Assembly (NCBI GenBank): GCA_003230535.1 | Contig: QIEW01000288.1 | Span: 1-9,168 of the forward strand | Direction: 5' to 3' | DNA length: 9,168 nucleotides | From: a bacterium | GTDB lineage: Bacteria; SZUA-182; SZUA-191 | Shown: positions 1-6,149 of the stretch, one piece after another | Layout of the letters: each line of letters begins with the position of its first letter | How positions within the stretch are numbered: the stretch's first letter is position 1 | Notes under the pieces: model-generated | Seen by the model: only the letters and a program-made list of their open reading frames with translations | Databases searched by the model: none | Told to the model about the DNA's origin: nothing | Translations under genes and position numbers: made by a program

Positions 1-281
1 TACACAAAGAAGAAAATTATGAAAGCCGTAAAACCCGCTTTACATTTTCCGACATCCTAAGCACCACTTATGGATTTTTATGCGGCATTTTCTGCGCTAT
101 TTTAGTCATTTTGATATTGGCCGGTTCTCCGCTGCTGCTAACGATATCACTAATAATACTGCCATTTATCCTCCTCCCGTTTGCATTTTTTAAGGCTAGG
201 AAAAGTATCGTAAAAGCAACTGGAAACCTTAAACAAAATATTAAAAAAGTGGAAGAGGAAATAAAAAAGTATATAAATTAG
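1..281 (+). CDS. C-terminal part of a two-helix membrane protein (cut by window edge)
   Basis: An open frame enters from the left edge (codons start at position 3) and ends at TAG 279-281, giving about 92 residues without a start. The visible part has a charged, Lys/Glu/Arg-rich beginning, then two hydrophobic stretches, around GFLCGIFCAILVILILAG and LLLTISLIILPFILLPFAFF. The tail is strongly charged and ends in VEEEIKKY, probably helical or coiled-coil. This is a membrane hairpin with both ends likely cytoplasmic. I do not recognise the family. In Mu-like phages the genes just before the small terminase include lysis and other small membrane proteins, so a holin-like or lysis-accessory role is possible by position only. 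The codon pattern and the two clean membrane segments argue that the frame is real. Confidence 0.6.
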   Translation, partial: HKEENYESRKTRFTFSDILSTTYGFLCGIFCAILVILILAGSPLLLTISLIILPFILLPFAFFKARKSIVKATGNLKQNIKKVEEEIKKYIN

Positions 282-303
282 CGCCCTACGGGTGAGCTTT
301 ACA

Positions 304-403
304 CTTCCTCTCCCCTAGGGGAGAGGATTGAGGTGAGGGGGGATTGTTGCTGATGCCCCTTAAGCCCCCTCACCCTGGCCCTCTCCCCGCTGGGGAGAGG
401 GAA
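304..403. repeat. REP/MITE-like inverted repeat in the gap after the membrane gene
   Basis: Two arms of about 40 bp face each other (roughly 304-342 and 364-403). Each contains its own palindrome: CCTCTCCCCTAGGGGAGAGG on the left and CCCTCTCCCCGCTGGGGAGAGGG-type sequence on the right. The outer halves also match in inverse orientation (TTGAGGTGAGGGG against CCCCTCACCCTGG). The imperfect match suggests an old repetitive extragenic palindrome pair or MITE. In RNA it would form a large cruciform, so it could also end transcription of the gene to its left, although no clear U-tract follows. Confidence 0.7.
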
Positions 404-437
404 TAAAAAGGAAATTCCTATACGATCAAGATAGATT

Positions 438-674
438 ATGATTCAAAAACATCGCATGAAATATGATTTTATAAAAAGAATATGGGCCTGGCTCAATAAC
501 CATCGTCGCTACTGTAACAGTTATTATTGGCTGATACATTGGCGTCTGGAGGCGGCCCAGGAACAACTGGCGCTGATAAATATAGAGCTGCTGAGGGGTG
601 TCTTGCACTCAGCGGTTGTCAAGTCTGAGCAAAGATTTAATCCGCATAAAACACAGTACAGGGTAGATAAATGA
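438..674 (+). CDS. Small hypothetical protein upstream of the small terminase gene
   Basis: A 78-residue basic, aromatic-rich protein with no family I recognise. The N-terminal third carries a Trp/Tyr/Arg-rich segment (around IWAWLNNHRRYCNSYYWLIHW) that could be an amphipathic or membrane-associated helix. A probable amphipathic helix follows (LEAAQEQLALINIELLRG). A second ATG at codon 7 (456) is an alternative start, and neither start has a convincing Shine-Dalgarno site. The stop lies 24 bp before the terminase ATG, on the same strand, so the two may be co-transcribed. Position suggests one of the small unassigned genes common just before the terminase genes of Mu-like phages. A minus-strand frame covers the same DNA, but this frame has the better context. 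Confidence 0.5.
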   Translation: MIQKHRMKYDFIKRIWAWLNNHRRYCNSYYWLIHWRLEAAQEQLALINIELLRGVLHSAVVKSEQRFNPHKTQYRVDK

Positions 675-698
675 CTAAGACGAAAATTAAAAGCTCAC

Positions 699-1124
699 AT
701 GGCGGATGGGCCGGCGCATTTCTTTCCCATGCTATATAGTCTAGCTGTTCGGGAAAAAGCACAGGACCTCTTTATCTGTGAAGGCTGGTCATACGTGAGG
801 ATTGCTCAGAAGTTGGGAGTAACAACTAAAACCTTACAAAAATGGAGCAAAGCCGAGGGCTGGGACAATCGGTGCCGCCAGTATCAGAAGAGCAGGCAGG
901 AGCTTAGGGAGCTGCTGCTGTCACTTAAGGTAAAATTAGCCAGGGAAGCGCTGGCGTCTGGGGAAGCACGGGTAGTATCGGCTCTGGCCAGCCTAATGCG
1001 GACAGATAAAGACCTGAATAAAAAAATGCAGGCCGGACAACAAAAACCAACTGCCGAAGACAAACAGGTAAGTTTGGAAGAGGCTCAGCGACTAGCGCGC
1101 CAAGTATACGACCTGGAAAACTGA
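699..1124 (+). CDS. Probable phage terminase small subunit (Mu gp27/DUF1804-like)
   Basis: A 141-residue protein whose residues about 15-55 form a helix-turn-helix of the type found in terminase small subunits: LAVREKAQDLFICEG, then YVRIAQKLGVTTKTLQKW and AEGWDNRC. The remainder is charged and mostly helical (residues 60-141), suitable for oligomerisation. Small subunits bind the phage packaging site and load the large subunit. This role is inferred from the helix-turn-helix type, the size and the Mu-type large terminase and portal downstream on the same strand. The start is uncertain: ATG 699 has no Shine-Dalgarno site, and ATG 729 (Met11) is possible. The stop overlaps the next ATG as TGATG at 1122-1126, suggesting translational coupling. 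Another DNA-binding phage regulator is the main alternative. Confidence 0.68.
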   Translation: MADGPAHFFPMLYSLAVREKAQDLFICEGWSYVRIAQKLGVTTKTLQKWSKAEGWDNRCRQYQKSRQELRELLLSLKVKLAREALASGEARVVSALASLMRTDKDLNKKMQAGQQKPTAEDKQVSLEEAQRLARQVYDLEN

Positions 1125-1262
1125 TGCAGGTTAATACCATTTTTTTTGGGGGGGGAACTGCCTGCGTTACCAGTTCTATCTATAGCCATTAAAGCTGTGC
1201 TGGAAGATCAACGTCAAGCGCTGCATCTGCGGGAACATTTACAAAAAGATTTCAGCGCCTGA
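1124..1262 (+). pseudogene. Small phage ORF broken at a T8G8 tract
   Basis: ATG 1124-1126 overlaps the small terminase stop (TGATG). As read, the frame gives only 22 residues and stops at TAA 1190-1192. The frame crosses eight T (1140-1147) followed by eight G (1148-1155). If the G run were one base shorter, translation would continue as ELPALPVLSIAIKAVLEDQR and on to TGA 1260-1262. The product would be about 45 residues, with a protein-like, helix-forming tail. I therefore read this as one small gene with a +1 shift in a slippage-prone tract. The cause may be mutation, phase variation, programmed slippage or a sequencing error. Its 3' end overlaps the opposite-strand pentapeptide gene by about 49 bp. 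No function is recognised. Confidence 0.5.
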
Positions 1263-2026
1263 ATAATCTTTTCAAAACCATCCCGACCGGGACGGAGGAT
1301 ATTTCTCCCATCCCCATTCGAACTAAGATCGCACCATTTGCAGACTATTTTATCAATCTTGGCATCCTTAAACTTGGCTCCATATAACTTAGCGCCGGTT
1401 AGCTTGGCCCCGGTGAGATCGGCTTTGCAAAGCCTGGCCCCGGTGAGGTTAGTTTTATAGAGTTTAGCCCCGGCGAGCTTAGCTTCTGAGAGATCAGCCC
1501 CGGTAAGATCAGCCCCGGAAAAGTTAACCTTAAATAATTTGGCTCCTGAAAGTTTAGCCCCTGAAAGTTTAGCTCCTGAGAGTTTGGCTCCTGAAAGATC
1601 AGCTTCACAGAAGTTGACATTAAGAAGTTCAGCCTCAGAGAGTTTGGCTCTGGGGAGTTTGGCCCCGGAAAGTTTGGCTCCTGAAAAATTTCCTCTATTC
1701 AGGTGAGCTCCGGCGAGGTTGGCCCAATATAGTTTGGCCCCGGAAAGTTTTATATTAGAGAGGTTAGCCTTGGAGAGGTTAGCCCCGGAAAGATCGGCCC
1801 AATGCGCCTTAACATCAGAGAGATTGGCTTTAGATAAGTTGACACAAGAGAGGTTGGCCCAGTTTAGGTTGGCCCCGGAGAGTTTGGCTTTTGAGAGGTT
1901 GGCCTCACAGAGGTCGGCCTCACGCAAGTTAACCCCAGAAAGATCAATACCGGCGAGGTTGCGTCCTGCAAGACTCTCGCCTTTGTTTATTTTTTCAATT
2001 ACTTCCTGTCTGGTTAGTTTAAGCAT
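1214..2026 (-). CDS. Pentapeptide-repeat protein 1
   Basis: A 270-residue protein. Residues about 24-224 are roughly forty A(D/N/K)LSG-type pentapeptides, predicting a right-handed quadrilateral beta-helix of about ten coils. A short N-terminal cap precedes them (VIEKINKGESLAGRNLAG). A non-repeat C-terminal module follows the helix (IVCKWCDLS around 227-235, then GDG, RPG and a helix ending near 261). The same cap and tail occur in the paralogue at 2662-3324. Many members are of unknown role; some mimic DNA and protect gyrase, but nothing here shows that. The last ten residues (CKCSRRCSA end) do not match the paralogue and overlap the small phage ORF, so the 3' end may have been set by an insertion junction. 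No signal peptide is seen. GGGG lies about 10 bases before the ATG, and a ~165-bp repeat ends 21 bp upstream. Confidence 0.88.
   Translation of the reverse strand: MLKLTRQEVIEKINKGESLAGRNLAGIDLSGVNLREADLCEANLSKAKLSGANLNWANLSCVNLSKANLSDVKAHWADLSGANLSKANLSNIKLSGAKLYWANLAGAHLNRGNFSGAKLSGAKLPRAKLSEAELLNVNFCEADLSGAKLSGAKLSGAKLSGAKLFKVNFSGADLTGADLSEAKLAGAKLYKTNLTGARLCKADLTGAKLTGAKLYGAKFKDAKIDKIVCKWCDLSSNGDGRNILRPGRDGFEKIIQALKSFCKCSRRCSA
1541..1600. repeat. 15-bp tandem repeat inside pentapeptide gene 1
   Basis: Four consecutive 15-bp units (1541, 1556, 1571 and 1586), such as GGCTCCTGAAAGTTT and AGCCCCTGAAAGTTT, differ by only one to three bases. They encode residues about 143-162, where SGAKL repeats perfectly. 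Such near-identity is much higher than elsewhere in the gene and suggests recent unit duplication. Confidence 0.8.
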
Positions 2027-2047
2027 TAAACTTATAGCCCCTTCGGT

Positions 2048-2212
2048 CCCGAATAATTCGGGATCATAAACACGCTCCCGTTGGTCGCTTCCATAGCGGG
2101 AGTTTTCGGTGATTGGTATGAAAACTTTGTTTTTTGACCGTTATTTTGTAAGTAGCTGTCTTCAAATACATACATCATCAATGCTCACCGTGGATTTATG
2201 AATAATCCGGGC
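2048..2212 (-). repeat. Dispersed ~165-bp repeat, copy A (inverted relative to copy B)
   Basis: Read on the minus strand, this stretch aligns with 7285-7452 read on the plus strand. Identical blocks include ATTATTCATAAATCCACGG, CATTGATGATGT and ATAACGGTCAAAAAACAAA. A final 63-nt block (2048-2110) differs from copy B at one base. That end holds two hairpins: CTCCCGCT paired with AACGGGAG (one mismatch here), and the palindrome CCCGAATTATTCGGG. The middle is diverged with small indels. The hairpin end stops 21 bp before the start of pentapeptide gene 1, so it could lie in that gene's leader or promoter region. No coding frame is evident. Confidence 0.85.
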
Positions 2213-2270
2213 GGTAAGAGCCAAAAAAAGGATTTCCGATACGTTTAAATTAAAAACATTACTCAATCAT

Positions 2271-2465
2271 TTATGTAAACAATATAGAACATATTATACT
2301 ATAAAGAGCGGCAAAAGTAAAGATTGAAAAAGGAGCGGAAATTATTGCAAATGGAACCGTGCGATCAGTTATGTTACTGAATATTACCTCCATTTCCTTC
2401 TCCAATCTTACACAGATATCTGCAAGAGCAAGAGCTGAATCCGCTGTTTCAATTTGAGGCCCCAT
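2271..2465 (-). CDS. Possible small membrane protein (doubtful)
   Basis: A 64-residue frame in the gap between the two pentapeptide genes. The first half is a plausible amphipathic helix (ADSALALADICVRLEKEMEV). The second half is a hydrophobic segment (FAIISAPFSIFTFAALYSII) ending almost at the C-terminus, as in a tail-anchored or single-helix membrane protein. No Shine-Dalgarno site precedes the ATG and I recognise no relatives. It may be real or chance; apart from the repeat at 2048-2212, it is the only coding-like signal between 2027 and 2548. Confidence 0.3.
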   Translation of the reverse strand: MGPQIETADSALALADICVRLEKEMEVIFSNITDRTVPFAIISAPFSIFTFAALYSIICSILFT

Positions 2466-2548
2466 AACAACGCTTAGTATTTAATAGATCACATCCGAAG
2501 CATTTTTATTCCCCAAAAATTTTTATTCCTCGAAAAGATTGGCATAAA

Positions 2549-2664
2549 TGAGCCTTTTGCAAAAGTCATTTTAAAGAAGTTAGCCGTACTATATGTTGGG
2601 GCAGTGGCCCCAACACTACCCATATAGGGTAGGCCAGCGCCCTGGCACTTTTGCAAGAGGCTCA
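2549..2664. mobile_element. MITE-like element with 18-bp terminal inverted repeats
   Basis: TGAGCCTTTTGCAAAAGT (2549-2566) is the inverse of ACTTTTGCAAGAGGCTCA (2647-2664) with one mismatch. Between them is a nested hairpin: GTTGGGGC (2595-2602) pairs perfectly with GCCCCAAC (2607-2614) around a 4-nt loop, flanked by CTATATG and CATATAG. A 116-bp non-coding element with terminal repeats fits a MITE or a collapsed insertion sequence. I see no clear target-site duplication. The right terminal repeat supplies the TGA stop of pentapeptide gene 2. Confidence 0.7.
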
Positions 2665-3324
2665 AATGTATTCAGTTAAGATGGGGGCGGCTAATGTTTC
2701 CAGTGCCCGGACAACTTCCCTAAAGCCGCTGTCACCGGGTCGGCAAATATCCTTTCCATCTCCATCCGGGCTAAGATCACACCACCTACATACAATGTCA
2801 TCCAGCTTAGCGGCGGCAAGTCCTATGTTGTATACTTTGGCGCCGGTGAGTCTGGCGCCGGTCAGATCAGCGTTAGTCAAACTACTTGCCCGAATATCCG
2901 CCTTGTTCAGGTTGGCCTGAGAGAGATTAGCCCCCGCCAGGCAGGCTTCATAGAGAGTGGCCCCCATTAGTTTGGCCCGGGAGATGTCCGCCCCAATCAG
3001 CCTGGCCCCATTGAGGATAGCTTCAGATAAATCGGCTCGGGACAGGTTGGCCAGGACAAGGTCGGCCCAGGTAAGGTTGGCATAAGTTAAATTGGCTTGA
3101 GAGAGGTTGGCGGCAGACAGGTCAGTATCGGACAGGCTGGCCCACATGAGGTTAGCTTGAGAGAGGTTGGCCCCGTTGAGATTCGCTCCAAAGAGGTTCG
3201 CCTTAGAAAGATCAGCTCCAGCAAGATCGGCCCAGGAAAGATCAAGCCCTGAGAGGTCTTCACCTGCCAGGCTTGCGCCTTTGCTGGCCTTTTCAATTAC
3301 CCGGTTGCGGCTTAGTCTTGCCAT
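2662..3324 (-). CDS. Pentapeptide-repeat protein 2
   Basis: A 220-residue paralogue of the protein encoded at 1214-2026. The N-terminal cap VIEKASKGASLAGEDLSG is followed by about thirty A(D/N)LSx pentapeptides (residues 24-174, about 7.5 beta-helix coils). The same C-terminal module follows: IVCRWCDLSPDGDG around 177-190, RPG, then a helix with RALETLAA. It is 50 residues shorter than its paralogue, mostly because it has fewer repeat units. Its repeats are also more varied at the DNA level, so it may be nearer the ancestral form. The stop codon TGA lies inside the terminal repeat of the adjacent MITE-like element, so the last few residues may not be native. A strong promoter lies just upstream. 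The gene is divergent from the large terminase. Its biochemical function cannot be told from sequence. Confidence 0.88.
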   Translation of the reverse strand: MARLSRNRVIEKASKGASLAGEDLSGLDLSWADLAGADLSKANLFGANLNGANLSQANLMWASLSDTDLSAANLSQANLTYANLTWADLVLANLSRADLSEAILNGARLIGADISRAKLMGATLYEACLAGANLSQANLNKADIRASSLTNADLTGARLTGAKVYNIGLAAAKLDDIVCRWCDLSPDGDGKDICRPGDSGFREVVRALETLAAPILTEYI

Positions 3325-3332
3325 AAGCCCCT

Positions 3333-3362
3333 AATATAGAGGACAGTAACGCCTCCTGTCAA
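3333..3362 (-). promoter_or_regulatory. Sigma70-like promoter for pentapeptide gene 2, possibly leaderless
   Basis: On the minus strand TTGACA (3357-3362) is followed after 18 bp by TATATT (3333-3338). Only eight bases (AGGGGCTT) separate the -10 box from the ATG at 3324. Transcription would then start at or within a base or two of the start codon, giving a nearly leaderless message. If so, the GGGG before the ATG would not act as a Shine-Dalgarno site. Confidence 0.6.
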
Positions 3363-3402
3363 CTAAACAGAAGCAGCCACGCAAGATATTCAGGTTATTT
3401 AT

Positions 3403-4677
3403 ATGCGGCAATCAATCTTATTACCTTATCAGCGACGCTGGATTGAGGATCGATCCCGATTTAAGATAGCCCTTAAAGCCAGGCAAGTGGGTTTCTCGTT
3501 CTGTCTGGCGTTGGAAGGAGCGCTCGAGGCGTTATCTTCTAAGAATAACATCATTTTCCTTTCAGCTTCCGAGCGACAGTCCAAGGAGCTGCTCCGGAAG
3601 GTCTACCTGCATCTGCGGGCATTTGCTCACCTCAGCGGCGGGGCGCTGAAACCGGACGCCTCGGGCAGCGGGGAATGTCGCCTGCCCAATGGCTCGCGCA
3701 TCTTAAGCTTACCTGCTAATCCCCGGACTATACGGGGTTTTACCGGACATGTATTCTTAGATGAGTTTGCCCATCACGAGCATCCTGAAGCTATCTACCG
3801 CGCCATTATGCCCACTATTACACGCGGCAATTATCTGCTCAGGATAGTAAGCACTCCGGCAGGGGATTGCGGTCCCTTTTGGGAGCTGTGGAGCGGGGAT
3901 AATAAATTCAGCAAACATAAGGTGGACATCTACCGGGCGATGGCCGAAGGTTTCCGGATTGACCTGGAAGAGCTGCGCGCCAATATGGATACTGAAACAT
4001 TCGCCCAGGAGTATGAAGGCCAATTCCTATCTGAGCATGGGGCATACTTCTCCCTGGAGCTAATCCGTTCCTGCGTTATTTCGGGACCGGAGGCCGCGAA
4101 GCTGGGGGTGGAAACACCTCGTGAGGGAGGGGAATATTATTTTGGCGTAGATGTAGGCCGCCGCCATGACCTTACTGTAATTTATATTCTAGAGAAGCTG
4201 GGGGACGTTTGCTATACCCAAAAGATAGAGGCGTTAAAAGGAGCTAGTTTTGCCATCCAGGCTCAGTTATTGGAGGAGCTAATCAATACGTTCCGGCCCC
4301 GACGAGTTTGCATAGACTCAACCGGCTTAGGGATGCAATTGGCCGAGGACCTGAACAGAGTTTATGCGGCGGTAGAGCCAATCCATTTCACCGCCGCCAT
4401 AAAAGAAACCCTGGCGGTCACCGCTAAAATTGCCTTTGAACAACGCAAAGTCCGTATTCCCGACGACAGAAAATTGACGGCTGACATTCGCTCCATCAGG
4501 AAGCATATCACCGCTGCCGGCAACATCAGGTTTGACGTTTCTCAAGAAAGTTCCGCCCATGCCGACTATTTCTGGGCGCTGGCTTTGGCCTTATATGCCC
4601 AAGCCAATACCCCCAACTTTAAACCGGGTTACCAGAGTGTGGCCCGACGGAAATGGCTGCACCATGGCGGGTATTGA
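3403..4677 (+). CDS. terL: Phage terminase large subunit (Mu gp28-like)
   Basis: A 424-residue packaging motor that combines an ATPase with an RNase H-fold nuclease to fill the prohead with DNA. ATPase motifs: LLPYQRRWIEDRSR (6-19, adenine-binding region), KARQVGFS (25-32, Walker A-like), HVFLDEFAHH (116-125, Walker B with D120/E121) and STPAG (150-154, coupling motif). Nuclease motifs: GVDVG (D250), CIDSTG (D305) and HADYFWAL (D388), matching the three acidic metal ligands. All key residues are present and the frame is intact, so the enzyme could be active. The start is ATG 3403 beside LLPYQRRW, as in relatives, but there is no good Shine-Dalgarno site and the frame is open upstream to a TAA at 3364. 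It should directly follow small terminase genes; instead about 2.1 kb with two minus-strand pentapeptide genes lies between. Confidence 0.93.
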   Translation: MRQSILLPYQRRWIEDRSRFKIALKARQVGFSFCLALEGALEALSSKNNIIFLSASERQSKELLRKVYLHLRAFAHLSGGALKPDASGSGECRLPNGSRILSLPANPRTIRGFTGHVFLDEFAHHEHPEAIYRAIMPTITRGNYLLRIVSTPAGDCGPFWELWSGDNKFSKHKVDIYRAMAEGFRIDLEELRANMDTETFAQEYEGQFLSEHGAYFSLELIRSCVISGPEAAKLGVETPREGGEYYFGVDVGRRHDLTVIYILEKLGDVCYTQKIEALKGASFAIQAQLLEELINTFRPRRVCIDSTGLGMQLAEDLNRVYAAVEPIHFTAAIKETLAVTAKIAFEQRKVRIPDDRKLTADIRSIRKHITAAGNIRFDVSQESSAHADYFWALALALYAQANTPNFKPGYQSVARRKWLHHGGY

Positions 4678-4848
4678 GAGAGTAGGTCATAGCCACCGCC
4701 CTGACCATTTCGCGATAACCAAAATAGGCGTTCGCAATAGCCTCATCCTACACGGTGATTATCAAGTTTAAACACCACTTGTCGTGCGGTCGTGTTTGAC
4801 TAATTTGTCAGCTTCTGATATATTCTCTCCCCTAAAGTAAGATAGAGG

Positions 4849-4877
4849 TTGACAGGGTTTGAATATCATGCTAAAAT
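4849..4877 (+). promoter_or_regulatory. Near-consensus sigma70-like promoter for the 64-residue gene
   Basis: TTGACA (4849-4854), a 17-bp spacer and TAAAAT (4872-4877) form an almost ideal promoter. It lies 24 bp before the ATG at 4902. A Shine-Dalgarno GGTGGAG sits between, six bases before the start. This gives the small gene its own transcription, independent of the phage genes. Confidence 0.75.
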
Positions 4878-4901
4878 TCAAATGGAAAGGTGGAGATGTA
4901 G

Positions 4902-5096
4902 ATGCAAGAAGAACTGAAGAAACAGCTTATAGATAAAATTTGCCCTGATGAGAAGAAAGCCAAGGTAGAAGGCGAGATAGAAACCTTTGATGAGTTGATG
5001 AAGAAAGTCCGCCGCTACAGCACTAAACCGCCTCCTAGTCAAGAGTATACCACCGACTGGGTTAGGCATATTCCACCTAAACCTATAAATTTCTAA
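4902..5096 (+). CDS. Small charged protein of unknown function
   Basis: A 64-residue soluble protein with no membrane segment. The first half is helical and acidic/basic (QEELKKQLIDKICPDEKKAK, then ETFDELMKKVRRY). The second half is Pro-rich and probably extended (TKPPPSQEY, then WVRHIPPKP). I do not recognise the family. The excellent promoter at 4849-4877, the Shine-Dalgarno site GGTGGAG and the protein-like composition support a real gene. Its TAA at 5094-5096 lies two bases from the stop of the convergent protease gene (5099-5986), so the transcripts must overlap. Whether the two work together is unknown. A helix plus a flexible proline tail would suit a small binding or adaptor protein, but that is inference. 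Confidence 0.72.
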   Translation: MQEELKKQLIDKICPDEKKAKVEGEIETFDELMKKVRRYSTKPPPSQEYTTDWVRHIPPKPINF

Positions 5097-5098
5097 CC

Positions 5099-5986
5099 CT
5101 ATTGATTTGGCCGCCCCAAAAAGACATCCGTCTTTGATTCTATTATTTTCCCTGCCTGGTTGGTCACTATATGGTGTGTTCGCAAATACAGATCCCATAA
5201 AAGATGCCAAAGTTTGCTTTTATTATTTATTAGCTCTACATTTAGTCCAGCCTCTCTAGTTTGTTGATAGTTGATGGGACGTCCATGAACCTGTGTTTCC
5301 TCCGCCTTCAGAAAGATGTCTATTTTGTTCAAAATTTCATTTTCTTCAACCTCTTTCATCATACCTCTTTTTAGCGATTTTTTAGCTATATCCTTTGACA
5401 GTTTTTGAAACGCCTTATAACTTTCTATCTCTCTGGCATCATACTTACTAAGCTGTTGTAAAAACGGTTCAATGCGTCCCTCCGCCTTTACCGCCTGGTC
5501 AAAAAGCTCTTGATAACTCGTAATGATACTATGGACAGAAAATCTCTTGTCACCCGCAATTACTTGTGGGTCTATAGGCCCCAATTCAGAAGTAGGGCTC
5601 ATCCAAATTTTGTTGGCCCCCATACAAATCATGGTAGCTGCTGATTTAGCCATATGAGGCGCCACTACCTCAAAATTGTCGTTTGAGTAAGTCCTGCAAA
5701 CATTGATAATTCTCTCAGCCGCCAAACCATCGCCGCCGGGAGAATCTATTACCAGCACCAACCCTTTACTTAGGTCAGTGTTTTGGAAAACCTCTTCCAG
5801 CATTGTGGGGTCGCTATCATCAATTAGTACTGGAAAACGGAAGGAGGTAAAAAACGACACCACTCCTTTCCCGTCAAATTGGTTTTCAAGTTCCTCAAAG
5901 AGAGGTTTTCTTCTTTTGTGATCCTGATTGATTTCACCCAAAAGCTTTTGATATGACCTATGATATTTGGGCTCTTTGTTTTCCAT
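5099..5986 (-). CDS. SDH/SppA-like ClpP-fold serine protease
   Basis: A 295-residue protein of the serine dehydrogenase proteinase family (SDH_sah, ClpP/crotonase fold). Residues about 41-145 hold the core: GLVLVIDSPGGDG (75-87, oxyanion-hole glycines), MAKSAATMICMGANKIWM (112-129) with S115 as probable nucleophile, and SELGPIDPQ (133-141). K147 is a candidate general base by analogy with S49-type Ser/Lys enzymes. The C-terminal part has the family's HGRPINYQQTREAGLNVEL (234-252) and HHIVTNQAGKIIES (271-284). There is no signal peptide or membrane segment, so it is probably cytoplasmic, or membrane-peripheral as a partner of a membrane protein. GGAG lies seven bases before the ATG, and the gene has its own promoter. 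It sits between the large terminase and portal genes but faces the other way, which argues against its being the phage head-maturation protease. Confidence 0.85.
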   Translation of the reverse strand: MENKEPKYHRSYQKLLGEINQDHKRRKPLFEELENQFDGKGVVSFFTSFRFPVLIDDSDPTMLEEVFQNTDLSKGLVLVIDSPGGDGLAAERIINVCRTYSNDNFEVVAPHMAKSAATMICMGANKIWMSPTSELGPIDPQVIAGDKRFSVHSIITSYQELFDQAVKAEGRIEPFLQQLSKYDAREIESYKAFQKLSKDIAKKSLKRGMMKEVEENEILNKIDIFLKAEETQVHGRPINYQQTREAGLNVELINNKSKLWHLLWDLYLRTHHIVTNQAGKIIESKTDVFLGRPNQ

Positions 5987-6042
5987 AAGATACTCCTCTG
6001 AGGATAGTTTTTCCTTGTTGTCTTTCTTCTAAACTTGACTAT

Positions 6043-6071
6043 ACATTACCTAACGCACTCTTGGATGTCAA
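6043..6071 (-). promoter_or_regulatory. Sigma70-like promoter for the protease gene
   Basis: On the minus strand TTGACA (6066-6071) is followed after 17 bp by TAATGT (6043-6048). It lies about 56 bp before the protease ATG at 5986 and reads only toward the protease. The leader carries AGAGGAGT (5992-5999) as ribosome site. No equally good plus-strand promoter is visible for the divergent portal gene. Confidence 0.65.
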
Positions 6072-6149
6072 TAAATTTAACAAACGGGGCAACTACATTT
6101 GTTAGTCCCTTAAACCTGGCAACCACATTGCTAAATGAGGAGGTAAACC

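Noticed and set aside
426-608. Minus-strand 60-codon frame over the first small gene
   Set aside because: No ribosome site, and it is opposite to the phage transcription direction. The plus-strand frame has the better context.
671-739. 22-codon frame starting ATGA at the stop of the 78-residue gene
   Set aside because: Too short, no Shine-Dalgarno site, and it lies mostly inside the small terminase gene. The stop/start overlap alone is weak evidence.
1541-1600. Possible CRISPR or minisatellite array
   Set aside because: The units are contiguous 15-mers with no spacers and keep the reading frame of the pentapeptide protein.
1719-2069. Plus-strand frame antisense to pentapeptide gene 1
   Set aside because: Its ERLALERLAPERSA-type repeats are the mirror reading of the 15-bp pentapeptide codon period. 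The minus-strand frame explains the sequence fully.
2651-2920. Plus-strand frame antisense to pentapeptide gene 2
   Set aside because: Shadow of the repeat gene, with low-complexity Ser/Leu/Pro composition and no ribosome site.
4532-4771. Plus-strand frame overlapping the end of the large terminase
   Set aside because: Most of it is out of frame with an intact terminase. The tail after 4678 has no ribosome site and no recognised motif.
4775-4802. Possible terminator hairpin after the large terminase
   Set aside because: The arms around AACACCAC and GTCGTGTT pair poorly, and no T-run of terminator quality follows.
5099-5986. Phage head-maturation protease for the SDH-like enzyme
   Set aside because: It is transcribed against the packaging genes from its own promoter and matches the cytoplasmic SDH/SppA-like family rather than a Mu-type protease/scaffold gene.
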